NCBI GenBank assembly: GCA_910575695.1
Contig: CAJTGJ010000003.1
Coordinates: 124,001-188,000, forward strand
DNA length: 64,000 nt
From: Oscillospiraceae bacterium
Lineage (GTDB): Bacteria; Bacillota; Clostridia; Oscillospirales; Oscillospiraceae
Reading direction: 5' to 3'
Shown here: positions 43,264 to 51,981 of the stretch, piece after piece
How positions within the stretch are numbered: position 1 is the first letter of the stretch
Layout: every line of letters starts with the position of its first letter
The notes under the pieces: generated by a model
What the model saw: only the letters and a program-made list of their open reading frames with translations
What the model was told of the DNA's origin: nothing
Databases searched by the model: none
Made by a program: the position numbers and the translations under genes

Positions 43264-44460
43264 TCAAAGCAGATCGTCGGTGAGGGCCAGCGCCTTGCCG
43301 GCGATGGCGTCCATGTTGTAGTATTTGTATTCCGCCAGACGGCCCAGCAGGTGCAGATTGGGGTATTGCGCGGCCAGCGCGGCATATTGGGCGTACAGGG
43401 CGTTGTTTTCCGGGTTGATGATGGCATAGTAGGGAATCTCGCCCTCGGCCCCGGTGCAGGCCCTGGAGTATTCCTTCATGATGGTGGTGGCGCCGGGTTT
43501 CTCCTGCCCGGTGAGGTGCTTGAACTCGGTGATCCTGGTGTAGGGCTGGTCTACGGTGTAGTTCACCGTGCCGTGGGTCTGAAACGCGTCCTGCGGCAGG
43601 GTCTCAAACCCGAAGTCCAGCGTCCGGTATGGCAGGGGGCCGAAGCGGAAGCCGAACAGCTCGTCGGCCTGCCCGGTGTAGATCACGGGGCCGTCAAACG
43701 CTTCGCCGTCCAGTTTGATGCCGCCGTCCGCCAGCTCCAGCCGCTTCAGCGCGTCCGTCCCCAACTCCACCGTGATGCTGGGGTGGTCCAGCATCTTCTC
43801 AAACATGGGGGTGTAGCCCTCCAGGGGCATCCCCTGATAGGCATCCTGGAAGTACCGGTCGTCCTGGGACAGGCGCACCGGCACCCGGGCGGTGGTGTTG
43901 GGATCAATCTCCTCCGGGGTCTGTCCCCACTGTTTCATAGTGTAGTGGACAAATACGTGCTCATACACGTAGTCCGCGATGGCGGCAATCTCCGGGTCGG
44001 GGTTCTGCCGCAGCTCCAGGATGGTCACCTCGCTCTGGGCGGGGCAGGCGTCCAGCAGCTTCCGGCCCAGCCGCTCGCCCTCCTTCATGCCAAAGGCGGA
44101 TTTCATGGAATCCAGGTTGAAAGGGACGGGGAAGAACATACGTCCGTCGGTGGTTTTTCCGGCCGGGACCACCTCGGGGTTGTCTCGGGGCAGGTTCGCA
44201 ATCACCTTATGCTGATAGCGCCGCCACCTGGTGAACCGGGACAGGTAGTCAAACACCCGCCTGTCGTTGGTGTGGAAAATATGGGGGCCGTACTGGTGGA
44301 TGAGGATGCCGGCGTCGTCGAGGCAGTCATAGGCGTTGCCGCCCACGTGCCCCCGGCGCTCCAGCACCAGCACGTTTCTGCCGCCGTCCTCCGCCAGCCG
44401 CCGGGCGGACACCGCCCCGGCGTAGCCCGCGCCGATAATCAGTGCGTCATGGTGGTTCAT
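43264..44460 (-). CDS. glf: UDP-galactopyranose mutase
   Basis: 398 residues. FAD dinucleotide motif LIIGAGYAGAVSARRLAE (residues 8-25), then GGNAYD, YGPHIFHTND, LPYRTLDFGFET and PYTRITEFKHLTG, all hallmarks of Glf. It converts UDP-galactopyranose to UDP-galactofuranose with reduced FAD, the precursor of galactofuranose in bacterial surface polysaccharides. First gene of the glf - GT2 - thioredoxin unit, promoter about 40 bases upstream. Implies a galactofuranose-containing wall or capsule glycan. Confidence 0.95.
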   Translation of the reverse strand: MNHHDALIIGAGYAGAVSARRLAEDGGRNVLVLERRGHVGGNAYDCLDDAGILIHQYGPHIFHTNDRRVFDYLSRFTRWRRYQHKVIANLPRDNPEVVPAGKTTDGRMFFPVPFNLDSMKSAFGMKEGERLGRKLLDACPAQSEVTILELRQNPDPEIAAIADYVYEHVFVHYTMKQWGQTPEEIDPNTTARVPVRLSQDDRYFQDAYQGMPLEGYTPMFEKMLDHPSITVELGTDALKRLELADGGIKLDGEAFDGPVIYTGQADELFGFRFGPLPYRTLDFGFETLPQDAFQTHGTVNYTVDQPYTRITEFKHLTGQEKPGATTIMKEYSRACTGAEGEIPYYAIINPENNALYAQYAALAAQYPNLHLLGRLAEYKYYNMDAIAGKALALTDDLL

Positions 44461-44498
44461 TTGTGCTCACGTCCTTTAGTCTTCTTCATAATGAACCA

Positions 44499-44504
44499 AT
44501 TATA
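44499..44504 (-). promoter_or_regulatory. -10 element of the glf promoter
   Basis: Perfect TATAAT on the minus strand, 38 bases before glf; the -35 (TTTTAT, 17 bases further) is weak. Confidence 0.5.
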
Positions 44505-44622
44505 ACACACATCTGCCTGGGATAAAAGGGAAAATTTATTTAAGACTTCATTGTCCGGGTTGTAATGTTGTAATATTGAAGCTGGGCAATCGGACTGTGT
44601 CGGTCCGGCTGGTTTTCTATGA

Positions 44623-44793
44623 CGGCATCGCGCGAGCGAAATATGGACAGCGTATCAACGGGAAGGATCGGCCTCCCTGGGACGGAAGAAATATGGGCGA
44701 AAGCCCGGGAGCCATATGGTTGTAACCCCGGAAGAGCGGGAGAATGTCCGGAAGACAATTGTGGAGAAAGTGCCGGTTACAATCAACCTATAA
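44623..44793 (+). pseudogene. IS630-family transposase N-terminal remnant
   Basis: The frame reads SEIWTAYQREGSASLGRKKY followed by GRKPGSHMVVTPEERENVRK and TIVEKVPVTINL, then two stops. This follows the helix-turn-helix linker of IS630 transposases (W-x-x-x-Y-x-x-x-G...GRKPG...L-T/S-P-E-Q-E...I-R-x-x-I-x-D-K-x-P-x-Q-L-x-L). There is a stop directly upstream too, and no DDE domain, so it is only a 57-codon relic. Confidence 0.5.
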
Positions 44794-44866
44794 TAAAGGG
44801 CTCCATCCGGCGGCAGCTGGAGCGGGGCCATCTTCGGCGGTGGGAGGACAGGGCGGGGAAAACAGA

Positions 44867-44895
44867 TTGCAAATGCCCGCGGCCTGTGATATACT
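44867..44895 (+). promoter_or_regulatory. promoter of ahcY
   Basis: TTGCAA (44867-44872), 17 bases, TATACT (44890-44895), about 75 bases before the start. The leader has one small GC hairpin (GCGCCC/GGGCGG type) but no SAH-riboswitch pattern I could see. Confidence 0.7.
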
Positions 44896-44970
44896 GAATC
44901 TGTACGGTTATGTTCAAAGTGCGCGCCCTTGCGGGGCGGGCATTTCTCAAAAGAAAGGAAGTATTCTGCC

Positions 44971-46215
44971 ATGAGCATTATCCGCGACCCCGCGCTGGCC
45001 CCCTCCGGCCACCGCAAAATCGACTGGGTGCGCAGCTTTATGCCCGCCCTGTCCCAGATCGAGGCCCGCTTTGTGAAGGAGCAGCCCTTCCAGGGGATGC
45101 GGGTGGCCGTCTCCGTCCACCTGGAGGCCAAAACCGCCAACCTGGCTCTGGTGCTGAAGGCCGGCGGGGCGGAGGTCCACCTCACCGGCTCCAACCCCCT
45201 GTCCACCCAGGACGACGTGGCCGCCGGGGTGGCTGACCGGGGCGTCAATGTGTACGCCTGGCACGGCTCCACCGCGGAGGAATACGAGGCCCATCTGGTG
45301 GAGACCCTGAAATGCCATCCCCACATCGTCATTGACGACGGCGGCGATCTGGTGAATCTGCTGGCGGGCAAGTGCGCCCAGTACGCCGACTGCCTGCTGG
45401 GCGGCTGCGAGGAGACCACCACCGGCATCCTGCGGCTGAAGGCCAGGGAGCGGGAGGGCACTCTGCCCTGCCCCATGATGGCGGTGAACGACGCCAAGTG
45501 CAAGCACTATTATGACAACAAGTACGGCACCGGCCAGTCCGTGTGGGACGCCATCATGCACATGACCAACCTGGTGGTGGCGGGCAAGACGGTGGTGGTG
45601 GCCGGGTACGGCTGGTGCGGCTCCGGCGTGGCCCTGCGGGCCGCGGGGATGGGCGCCAACGTCATCGTCACCGAGATCGACCCCTTCAAGGCGCTGGACG
45701 CCACCATGAACGGCTTCCGCGTCATGACCATGGCGGACGCCGCCCCCCTGGGGGACGTGTTCGTCACCGTCACCGGATGCAGGGACGTGATCGGCCCGGA
45801 GCATTTTGCCGCCATGAAGTCCAACGCCCTGCTGTCCAACGCGGGCCACTTCGACTGTGAGGTAAACGTGAAGTGGCTTAACGAGAACGCCGTGGAGCAG
45901 TGGGAGCAGCGGGAGGGCATCACCGGCTGCCGTCTGGCGGACGGCAGGGTGCTCAACGTGCTGGCGGAGGGCCGTCTGGTGAACCTGGCGGGGGGCAACG
46001 GCCACCCGGCGGAAATCATGGATATGTCCTTCTCCGTCCAGGCCCTGGCGGCGGAGTGGGTGGCCAAACACCGGGGGGAGCTGGAAAAGAAGCTCTACGA
46101 CATCCCCGCCGAAATCGACGACCAGATCGGCTGGGCCAAGCTGGCGGCGCTGGGGCTGTCCATCGACAGGCTCACCCCCGAGCAGGAGGCGTATATCAAC
46201 AGCTCCAACGCGTAA
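44971..46215 (+). CDS. ahcY: adenosylhomocysteinase
   Basis: 414 residues. NAD-binding loop VVAGYGWCGSGVALRAAGMG, VTEIDPFKALDATMNGF, TGCRDVIGPEHFAAMK and NAGHFDCEV are diagnostic for S-adenosylhomocysteine hydrolase, which splits SAH to adenosine and homocysteine and so relieves product inhibition of methyltransferases. AGAAAGGAAG precedes ATG 44971. Length is near that of the short archaeal/clostridial form. Monocistronic between its promoter and a strong terminator. Confidence 0.96.
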   Translation: MSIIRDPALAPSGHRKIDWVRSFMPALSQIEARFVKEQPFQGMRVAVSVHLEAKTANLALVLKAGGAEVHLTGSNPLSTQDDVAAGVADRGVNVYAWHGSTAEEYEAHLVETLKCHPHIVIDDGGDLVNLLAGKCAQYADCLLGGCEETTTGILRLKAREREGTLPCPMMAVNDAKCKHYYDNKYGTGQSVWDAIMHMTNLVVAGKTVVVAGYGWCGSGVALRAAGMGANVIVTEIDPFKALDATMNGFRVMTMADAAPLGDVFVTVTGCRDVIGPEHFAAMKSNALLSNAGHFDCEVNVKWLNENAVEQWEQREGITGCRLADGRVLNVLAEGRLVNLAGGNGHPAEIMDMSFSVQALAAEWVAKHRGELEKKLYDIPAEIDDQIGWAKLAALGLSIDRLTPEQEAYINSSNA

Positions 46216-46232
46216 ACCAGCCGCCTCTATCA

Positions 46233-46270
46233 AAGGGGGCGCTGCGCACGGCACAGCGCCCCCTTATTTT
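46233..46270 (+). terminator. terminator of ahcY
   Basis: AAGGGGGCGCTG (46233-46244) pairs with CAGCGCCCCCTT (46254-46265), then ATTTTTG. Confidence 0.85.
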
Positions 46271-46363
46271 TGATATGTTCAAAAAACGAACCTGTCCCGT
46301 GGCTGGCCCGACATCAAAAACCGAGCTCAGCACGGCCGAAACGAGCATGAAGCTCTTTTTCGG

Positions 46364-46389
46364 TTCCTTTTTCTCTTGAGAAAAAGGAA
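46364..46389 (-). terminator. hairpin after spo0A
   Basis: TTCCTTTTTCTC (46364-46375) pairs perfectly with 46378-46389, directly past the spo0A stop on the minus strand. The loop is only two bases on paper (four if the inner pair opens) and the U-run is inside the stem, so efficiency is uncertain. Confidence 0.45.
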
Positions 46390-46390
46390 T

Positions 46391-47152
46391 TCAGCTGATG
46401 CGCCTGTCGTCGTCTAAGGAGATGCGGTCAGCAATCATGGCGATGAACTCACTGTTGGTGGGCTTGCCCTTGGCGTTGGACACGGTGTAACCGAAGTATT
46501 TTTGCAAAGTCTCCAGATCGCCCCGGTCCCAGGCCACCTCGATAGCGTGGCGGATGGCGCGTTCCACCCGGCTGGCGGTGGTGCCGAACTTTTTGGCTAC
46601 GGCGGGATAGAGCACCTTGGTCACGGCGTTGATGACCTCCATGTCCGCCACTGCCAGGGTGATGGCCTCCCGGAGGTACTGGTAGCCCTTGATGTGGGCG
46701 GGCACACCGATCTCATGGATGATGGAGGTGACCTGCCGCTCCAGGTCCCGGGCCTTCGCCTCCTCACGCACGTCCTCCAGGCTGGGCGCGGAGGTGAGCC
46801 GCCGGGTGCGCTCGATCACGGACTGGGCCCGGCAGGGCTTGAGCATACAATAGTCGCCGCCGCTCTGGGAGATCTGCTCGGCCAGGGCAGGATTGCTGAA
46901 CGCCGACATCACCAGCACCCGGGGCCGGACGGGGCCCAGCTGTTCCAGCACCTCCAGGCCGTCCATGCCGGACAGCATCAGATCCATCACCACCACGTCC
47001 GGGCGGTGGCGGGCGATCAGCTCCAGCAGCTCCTCGCCGCTCCCCGTCTGACCGGCGACGGACAGATCCGGCTCGTTCTCCATCATATCTGCCAGCATCC
47101 GGCGAAATTCCTCCGAGGCGTCTGCCAGCACGATCTTCTTCAATTCACTCAT
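46391..47152 (-). CDS. spo0A: sporulation transcription factor Spo0A
   Basis: 253 residues. Receiver domain with phospho-acceptor D57 in [13 protein letters not shown] and lysine in MLKPC; the acid pocket is ADASEE with a single Asp. C-terminal effector domain has [20 protein letters not shown] and [20 protein letters not shown], then [20 protein letters not shown], the unmistakable Spo0A DNA-recognition helix. It is the phosphorylated master switch for endospore formation and binds 0A boxes. AAGGAATAGGAAC precedes ATG 47152. An upstream CGTCGAA on the same strand may be an autoregulatory 0A box. Confidence 0.97.
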   Translation of the reverse strand: MSELKKIVLADASEEFRRMLADMMENEPDLSVAGQTGSGEELLELIARHRPDVVVMDLMLSGMDGLEVLEQLGPVRPRVLVMSAFSNPALAEQISQSGGDYCMLKPCRAQSVIERTRRLTSAPSLEDVREEAKARDLERQVTSIIHEIGVPAHIKGYQYLREAITLAVADMEVINAVTKVLYPAVAKKFGTTASRVERAIRHAIEVAWDRGDLETLQKYFGYTVSNAKGKPTNSEFIAMIADRISLDDDRRIS

Positions 47153-47216
47153 GTTCCTATTCCTTTCCGGTCGGTGACCTGTTGATTTTGAGGCTTTCCA
47201 TATTTTTCTAATCACT

Positions 47217-47245
47217 AAAATACCACAGATTCCTCCATATGGCAA
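47217..47245 (-). promoter_or_regulatory. putative spo0A promoter
   Basis: Minus strand: TTGCCA (47240-47245), 17 bases, TATTTT (47217-47222), 65 bases before the start. Confidence 0.45.
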
Positions 47246-47275
47246 GCAACTTTTTCCAAATTCTGCTAAGTTTTC

Positions 47276-47282
47276 TTCGACG
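47276..47282 (-). promoter_or_regulatory. possible 0A box upstream of spo0A
   Basis: CGTCGAA on the minus strand, 6 of 7 to the Spo0A consensus TGTCGAA, about 30 bases above the -35 element. A single 7-mer match is weak evidence. Confidence 0.3.
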
Positions 47283-47526
47283 GATTTTTCCAGGAATCAC
47301 TTAATCATCCTAAAACCACCTCTCTCCCAGCGAATTTGCCGCTTTTTTCTCCGATCTGAGCGATTTTAATCAAATCAGTTGAACAGGATCAAAATCCGGT
47401 GCAAGCGCCCGGCTCTCAGCCTGGGAAGGCCGCGCGGCGCGGCCCCGCTTGGAGTTCACGGTCAAATACAGCGTGTTTCACCCGCCTGAAAAAACGCCGC
47501 TGTTTTGAAGTTGTTTGATGATATAA

Positions 47527-47555
47527 TTGTGTTCCTGCCGCTTCTGTGCTATAAT
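47527..47555 (+). promoter_or_regulatory. promoter of the pullulanase gene
   Basis: TTGTGT (47527-47532), 17 bases, perfect TATAAT (47550-47555). Confidence 0.65.
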
Positions 47556-47626
47556 GTACCCCAACTGGAAATGCGCAAGTTCAGCCCTTTCTTCGCATCC
47601 AAATACTACGATCAAGGGTGAAGCCT

Positions 47627-49588
47627 GTGGAAACAACTGCAAAAACAAGACACGGCAAACGGTTTGACTGGAAATACAGCTACAGCGGCAACGATCTGGG
47701 GGCCATCTGCTCCAATGTGCGCACCATGTTCAAGGTGTGGTGCCCGGGGGCGGACAAGGTGGATCTGACCCTCTACCGGGACGACGCCTCCCCGGCCTAC
47801 CGAATACTGCCCATGCGGAAGAAAAACCGGGGCGTGTGGGCCGTTATCGTGGAGGGCGACCTCCATGGAACCTACTACGACTACACGGTGGAGGAGGCCG
47901 GGCAGGCCGTCCACACCGCCGACCCCTACGCCCGGGCCTGCGGCCGCAACGGCATCCGCAGCATGGCGGTGGATCTGTCCCGTACCAATCCGAAGGACTG
48001 GTGGCGGGACGCCCCGCCTCCCCTTCAGCCGGAGCAGGTCATCTATGAGCTTCATGTCAAGGACTTTTCCGACCACCCGGCCAGCGGCATCCCGGAGGAA
48101 TACCGGGGAAAATTCAAGGCGTTTGCCTATCGGTATGAGGACGGGCGGCTCCCGGTCTGCATGGCCCATTTGAAGGAGCTGGGGGTCACCCACGTCCAAT
48201 TCCTGCCCATATTCGACTACGGCTCGGTGGACGAGGACGGGGACGGCCGCCAGTTCAACTGGGGCTACGACCCGGTGAACTACAACGTGCCCGAGGGGAG
48301 CTACGCCACCGACGCCGCCGACGGGGCCGTCCGCGTCCTGGAGTGCAAGGAGATGATCCAGGCCCTGCACCAGAACGGCCTGCGGGTGGTGATGGACGTG
48401 GTGTACAACCACACCTACGCCGCCGACTCCTGGCTGGAGCGCACCGCGCCGGGATATTACTACCGCCGCCGATCCAACGGGGCGCTGTCCAACGGCTCGG
48501 GGTGCGGCAACGACATCGCGGCGGGCAGGGCCATGGTGGACAATTATATCGCAAACTCCGTGCTGTACTGGGCCAGGGAGTACCATGTGGACGGCTTCCG
48601 CTTCGACCTGATGGGCCTGATGACGGTGGAGCTGATGAACCGCATCCGGCGGGAGCTGGACCTGGTGTTCGGCCCCGGGGAAAAGCTGCTGTACGGCGAG
48701 CCCTGGCGGGCGGGGGATTCCCCCATGGAGGCGGACACCCACCCCGCCCTCAAGGCCAATCTGCCCCTGTTCCACCCCGGCATCGCCGTATTCTGCGACA
48801 ACACCCGGGACGCCGTCAAGGGGGGCTGCTTCGACGCCCGCTCCCCCGGCTTTGCCAACGGCGGAAGGGACCTGGAGCACAGCATCCTCCAGGCCGCCGC
48901 CGGGTGGCCGGAGGGGGCCTGGGAGTTCAACCCCTGGGACGCCTCCCAGCTCATCACCTACGTGTCCTGCCACGACAATTTCACCCTATGGGACAAGCTG
49001 GTGCTGTGCGCCGCGCCGGGGGAGGGCGTCCCCGGTCCCGACGCCTTCCTCCCGCCCCGGGAGGATCTGCTGGCCCAGAACCGGCTGGCGGCGTTTATCT
49101 GCTTCACCTGCCCCGGTACGCCCTTTTTCCAGGCCGGGGAGGAATTTGCCCGCACCAAGCTGGGGGACGGCAACAGCTACCGCTCCGCGCCGGAGGTAAA
49201 CCGGCTGGACTGGGACCGGGCATGGCAGTTCGGCGCTCTGACGGACTACTACCGGGGGCTGATCCGCCTGCGCCGGGAGCTGCCCGGCCTGCGGGAGAAG
49301 TCCACCGACAGGCCCGGCCGTGTGGACAGCCAGACGGTCCATGCCCCCCGGGTAGTGTCCTTTCAAATCAACCAGGGCGGGCCGGAGGGAGAGCGCCTGC
49401 TGGTGGCCTACAACGCCTCTGGGGAAGACTATGTTCTGGAGCTGCCCGCCGGACGCTGGATCATCCGGGCAGACGGCCAGTGGGCGGACCAGCACCGTCC
49501 CGCCGTGGAGGACGGAACCCACGTCACCGTGCCCCGGTGCAGCGGAATGCTGCTGCTGCGCCTTCGGGAGGGGACGATCACAGCTTAA
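47627..49588 (+). CDS. pulA: type I pullulanase / glycogen debranching enzyme
   Basis: 653 residues, no signal peptide, so cytoplasmic. N-terminal CBM48-like sandwich (TMFKVWCPGADKVDLTLYRD), then a GH13 barrel: the pullulanase motif FNWGYDPVNYNVPEGSY, region I DVVYNHTY, region II GFRFDLMGL with nucleophile D327, region III LLYGEPW with E358, region IV VSCHDN with D450. It cleaves alpha-1,6 branches of glycogen or alpha-limit dextrins. GTG 47627 is chosen because AAGGGTG lies 6 bases upstream; an in-frame GTG at 47618 lacks a site. Monocistronic. Confidence 0.9.
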   Translation: METTAKTRHGKRFDWKYSYSGNDLGAICSNVRTMFKVWCPGADKVDLTLYRDDASPAYRILPMRKKNRGVWAVIVEGDLHGTYYDYTVEEAGQAVHTADPYARACGRNGIRSMAVDLSRTNPKDWWRDAPPPLQPEQVIYELHVKDFSDHPASGIPEEYRGKFKAFAYRYEDGRLPVCMAHLKELGVTHVQFLPIFDYGSVDEDGDGRQFNWGYDPVNYNVPEGSYATDAADGAVRVLECKEMIQALHQNGLRVVMDVVYNHTYAADSWLERTAPGYYYRRRSNGALSNGSGCGNDIAAGRAMVDNYIANSVLYWAREYHVDGFRFDLMGLMTVELMNRIRRELDLVFGPGEKLLYGEPWRAGDSPMEADTHPALKANLPLFHPGIAVFCDNTRDAVKGGCFDARSPGFANGGRDLEHSILQAAAGWPEGAWEFNPWDASQLITYVSCHDNFTLWDKLVLCAAPGEGVPGPDAFLPPREDLLAQNRLAAFICFTCPGTPFFQAGEEFARTKLGDGNSYRSAPEVNRLDWDRAWQFGALTDYYRGLIRLRRELPGLREKSTDRPGRVDSQTVHAPRVVSFQINQGGPEGERLLVAYNASGEDYVLELPAGRWIIRADGQWADQHRPAVEDGTHVTVPRCSGMLLLRLREGTITA

Positions 49589-49599
49589 AAATGCACGCG

Positions 49600-49637
49600 A
49601 AGGGGGCGCCGCGTATGTCGCGGCGCCCCCTTTTTTT
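49600..49637. terminator. bidirectional terminator between pulA and murE-like gene
   Basis: AAGGGGGCGCCGCG (49600-49613) pairs with 49619-49632 over a 5-base loop; seven T follow on plus, and the last T is part of the murE-like stop codon on minus. Confidence 0.9.
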
Positions 49638-51166
49638 CATGTCCGCCCCTGGCGGGCATCGTACTCCCGCAAAAATGTCTGGGCATACTCCACATCTGAC
49701 GGCGTGTCAATGTATTCGATGCCCCGCTTCTGCCGGGTCTCCGCCCCCTTGCCGGTGATGAGAATGACGGAGGGCCTGTCACAGCCCAGCACGGCCTCCC
49801 GGATGGCTTCGCCCCGGTTGGGCTGAATGACGCAGGCACAGCCCTGGGCCTCCACGTGGCCCGCGATTTCCCGGCAGATGGACACGGTGTCCTCCTCGCC
49901 GGAATCCTCCTCGGTGAGCACCACCAGGCCGGAGTAAGCCCCGGCTACCTCACCCAGATCCCGGCGGCGGTCCAGGGCCTTTTTGCCGGGACAGCCGAAC
50001 ACCGCCACGATCCGCCGCCCGGGATATTCCTCCACCGCGGAACGGAACAGCGTCTCAAAGCTCATGCGGTTGTGGGCGTAGTCCACGATGGCGGTCACGT
50101 CCCCGTTCCGGCTGGAATACACCTCCATCCGCCCCGGCACCCGGGCCTTGGCCAGCCCCTCCCGGACGGCCTCCTGGGGGATCCCCAGGCCCTGGCACAC
50201 CGCGATGGCCGCCAGGGCGTTGTCCACGTTGAACAGGCCCGGCATGGTCAGGCGGTACTCCCCGCCCAGCCTGGCCGCGTCCACCTGAAACAGAATGTCG
50301 CCCCCCACCTTGCGCACGTCATGGCCGTACACCTGGGCGGCGGGGTCGCGCCGGGAGAAGGTGAACACCGTCCCGCAGTCCGCCCGGGCGGCGGACAGGG
50401 CCTCGTCCCCGTGGCCGCAGTCCAGGTTGACGCAGGAGAAGTCCGCCTGGGCAAAGAGCTTCAGCTTGGAATGGAAATAGTCCTCGAAGTCCGGGTGCTC
50501 GATGGGGGAGATGTGGTCGGCGCCGATGTTCAAATACGCGGCGGCGGCAAATTTCGTGCCCAGGGTGCGGTGGTATTTCAGCGCCTGGCTGGACACCTCC
50601 ATGACCAGATACTCCAGCCCGGAGGAAACCGCGTGGGCAAAGTGCTTTTGCAGCTCCAGCGGCTCGGGGGTGGTGAGGTGGGACTCAAAGCGCTCCACCC
50701 CGTCCCAGGTGTCGATGGAGGAGATCACGCCGCAGGATTTCCCTGCCGGGGCGCCCAGCTCGTCCAGGATATGTTTTATATAGTAGGCGGTGGACGATTT
50801 GCCCTTGGTGCCGGTGATGCCGATGACCTTGAGGCGCTGGGAGGGGTTGTTGTAATACTGCACCGCCAGCGGGGCCAGAGCGCGGCGCATATCGCTGATC
50901 TGGATGCAGGGCAGTCCCGACTGGGGATAGGGCGTCTCGCTGATATAGGCAAAGGCCCCCCGGCGGGCGGCGTCCGCCAGAAATTCCCGCTTGAAGTGGG
51001 CGCCCTTGCAGATAAACAGTGTGCCGGGGACCACTTCCTTGGAATTGTAGGACACCAGCTCCACGGTGCGCCCCATGTCCAGCTTCTCAGGCAGGGGCGC
51101 GGCCAGCACCCCCAGCCCGTCCAGCAAGGCGCAGTATTCGCCCAGGGGATATAACGTCAGATCCAT
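49637..51166 (-). CDS. murE: MurE-type UDP-MurNAc-tripeptide synthetase
   Basis: 509 residues, three-domain Mur ligase: entry VSYNSKEVVPGTLFICKGA, ATP loop GITGTKGKSSTAY, MEVSSQALKYHR, metal region LNIGADHISPIEHP and C-terminal GRMEVYSSRNGDVTAIVDYAH. It adds the third amino acid to UDP-MurNAc-L-Ala-D-Glu. The DNPR box expected for meso-diaminopimelate enzymes is absent (here TEEDSGEED), and the N-terminal KGxxFK pattern recalls the lysine-adding MurE of enterococci and lactobacilli, from memory. Third amino acid thus possibly L-Lys or L-Orn. ATG 51166 follows GGAGG; the upstream gene is an Asp/Glu racemase, then an ATP-grasp ligase. Confidence 0.88.
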   Translation of the reverse strand: MDLTLYPLGEYCALLDGLGVLAAPLPEKLDMGRTVELVSYNSKEVVPGTLFICKGAHFKREFLADAARRGAFAYISETPYPQSGLPCIQISDMRRALAPLAVQYYNNPSQRLKVIGITGTKGKSSTAYYIKHILDELGAPAGKSCGVISSIDTWDGVERFESHLTTPEPLELQKHFAHAVSSGLEYLVMEVSSQALKYHRTLGTKFAAAAYLNIGADHISPIEHPDFEDYFHSKLKLFAQADFSCVNLDCGHGDEALSAARADCGTVFTFSRRDPAAQVYGHDVRKVGGDILFQVDAARLGGEYRLTMPGLFNVDNALAAIAVCQGLGIPQEAVREGLAKARVPGRMEVYSSRNGDVTAIVDYAHNRMSFETLFRSAVEEYPGRRIVAVFGCPGKKALDRRRDLGEVAGAYSGLVVLTEEDSGEEDTVSICREIAGHVEAQGCACVIQPNRGEAIREAVLGCDRPSVILITGKGAETRQKRGIEYIDTPSDVEYAQTFLREYDARQGRT

Positions 51167-51184
51167 GGCATTGACCTCCAATCA

Positions 51185-51892
51185 TCAAATGGTGCGCAGG
51201 GGATAGCCGCACGCCTCCACCGCCCGTTCCGCCAGCACCATCATGGCGTCCAGGTAGAAGGAGGGCAGGGGGTGGTAGGTGGAGAACACGGACAGCTCGG
51301 TGCAGGCCAGGATGGCGCAGTCGCAGCCCATCCGCCGGATGGCCTTGTCGATTTTGGCGAATTTCTCCCGGCTTCCCGTCTCGCCCTGCTTGATCTCGTC
51401 GTAGATGATGGACATGACCAGTTTCTGAGTGTCCGGGCCGGGGGAGACGGCCTCCAGCCCCACGGCGGCGCATTCCTTCTGGTACAGCCCCGTCTGAATG
51501 GTGCCGTCGGTGCCCAGGATGCCGGGGCGCTTTTTGCCCTGCCGGGCCAGGGCGGCGGCGGTCTCCCGGAGCATATGGATGATGGGCACATTCAGCTCCC
51601 CCTGGAGCCTGTCCGCGAAATAGTGGGAGGTGTTGCAGGGGATGGCCAGCGCCGTACAGCCGCACTGTTCCAGCGTTTTCCCGTCCTCCAGCAGCCGCTG
51701 GTACAGCGCCCCGGTGTCCCCGGAGAGGATGGCGGCGGTGCGGTCGGGGATGCCGGTGTCGGACAGGATGACGGCGGGGACGTGCTCCTGGTCCCGGGCG
51801 GCGTCGGTGCGGTCCAGCACGAACTGGTAGAACACCTGGGTGGCCTGGGGGCCCATGCCGCCCAGAACGCCCAATTTTGCTTCTTTTTTCAT
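51185..51892 (-). CDS. aspartate/glutamate racemase family protein
   Basis: 235 residues. GVLGGMGPQATQVFYQFVLD is the family start, the two catalytic cysteines lie in IPCNTSHYF and ILACTELSVF. Interconverts L- and D-aspartate (or glutamate) without cofactor. Position between a MurE-type ligase and an ATP-grasp ligase suggests that it makes D-Asp for a peptidoglycan side chain. ATG 51892 has AAAGGGTG upstream; a GTG nine bases earlier is less likely. 18 bases separate it from murE. Confidence 0.88.
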   Translation of the reverse strand: MKKEAKLGVLGGMGPQATQVFYQFVLDRTDAARDQEHVPAVILSDTGIPDRTAAILSGDTGALYQRLLEDGKTLEQCGCTALAIPCNTSHYFADRLQGELNVPIIHMLRETAAALARQGKKRPGILGTDGTIQTGLYQKECAAVGLEAVSPGPDTQKLVMSIIYDEIKQGETGSREKFAKIDKAIRRMGCDCAILACTELSVFSTYHPLPSFYLDAMMVLAERAVEACGYPLRTI

Positions 51893-51912
51893 AGGATTCA
51901 CCCTTTAAACGC

Positions 51913-51934
51913 GGGGGAGGGGCTTGCCCTCCCG
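51913..51934. repeat. copy of the GGGGAGGGGCTTG palindrome
   Basis: GGGGGAGGGG and CCCTCCC arms around CTTG, the same family as 786-857 and 53235-53257, slightly degenerate. Confidence 0.55.
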
Positions 51935-51958
51935 CAATACGGAGAGAAAATTGGCCGA

Positions 51959-51978
51959 ACGGGGGGAGCGCCCCCCGT
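51959..51978 (-). terminator. hairpin after the ATP-grasp gene
   Basis: ACGGGGGG / CCCCCCGT with a 4-base loop directly past the stop; minus-strand tail is only moderately T-rich. Confidence 0.45.
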
Positions 51979-51981
51979 ATA

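Larger units (their letters stand above)
44461..44970. other. 510-base spacer: two divergent promoters and an IS remnant
   Basis: Contains the glf promoter, a fragment of an IS630-type transposase gene, and the ahcY promoter. Nothing else in it could be assigned. Confidence 0.55.
47153..47626. other. divergent spo0A / pullulanase control region
   Basis: 474 bases, more AT-rich than the genes, holding the spo0A promoter, a possible 0A box, a GC palindrome (GGCCGCGCGGCGCGGCC-like, near 47425-47445) and the pullulanase promoter. No gene seen. Confidence 0.5.

Noticed and set aside
44896-44970. SAH riboswitch in front of ahcY
   Set aside because: The 75-base leader shows only one small GC hairpin and none of the conserved SAH riboswitch loops I know.
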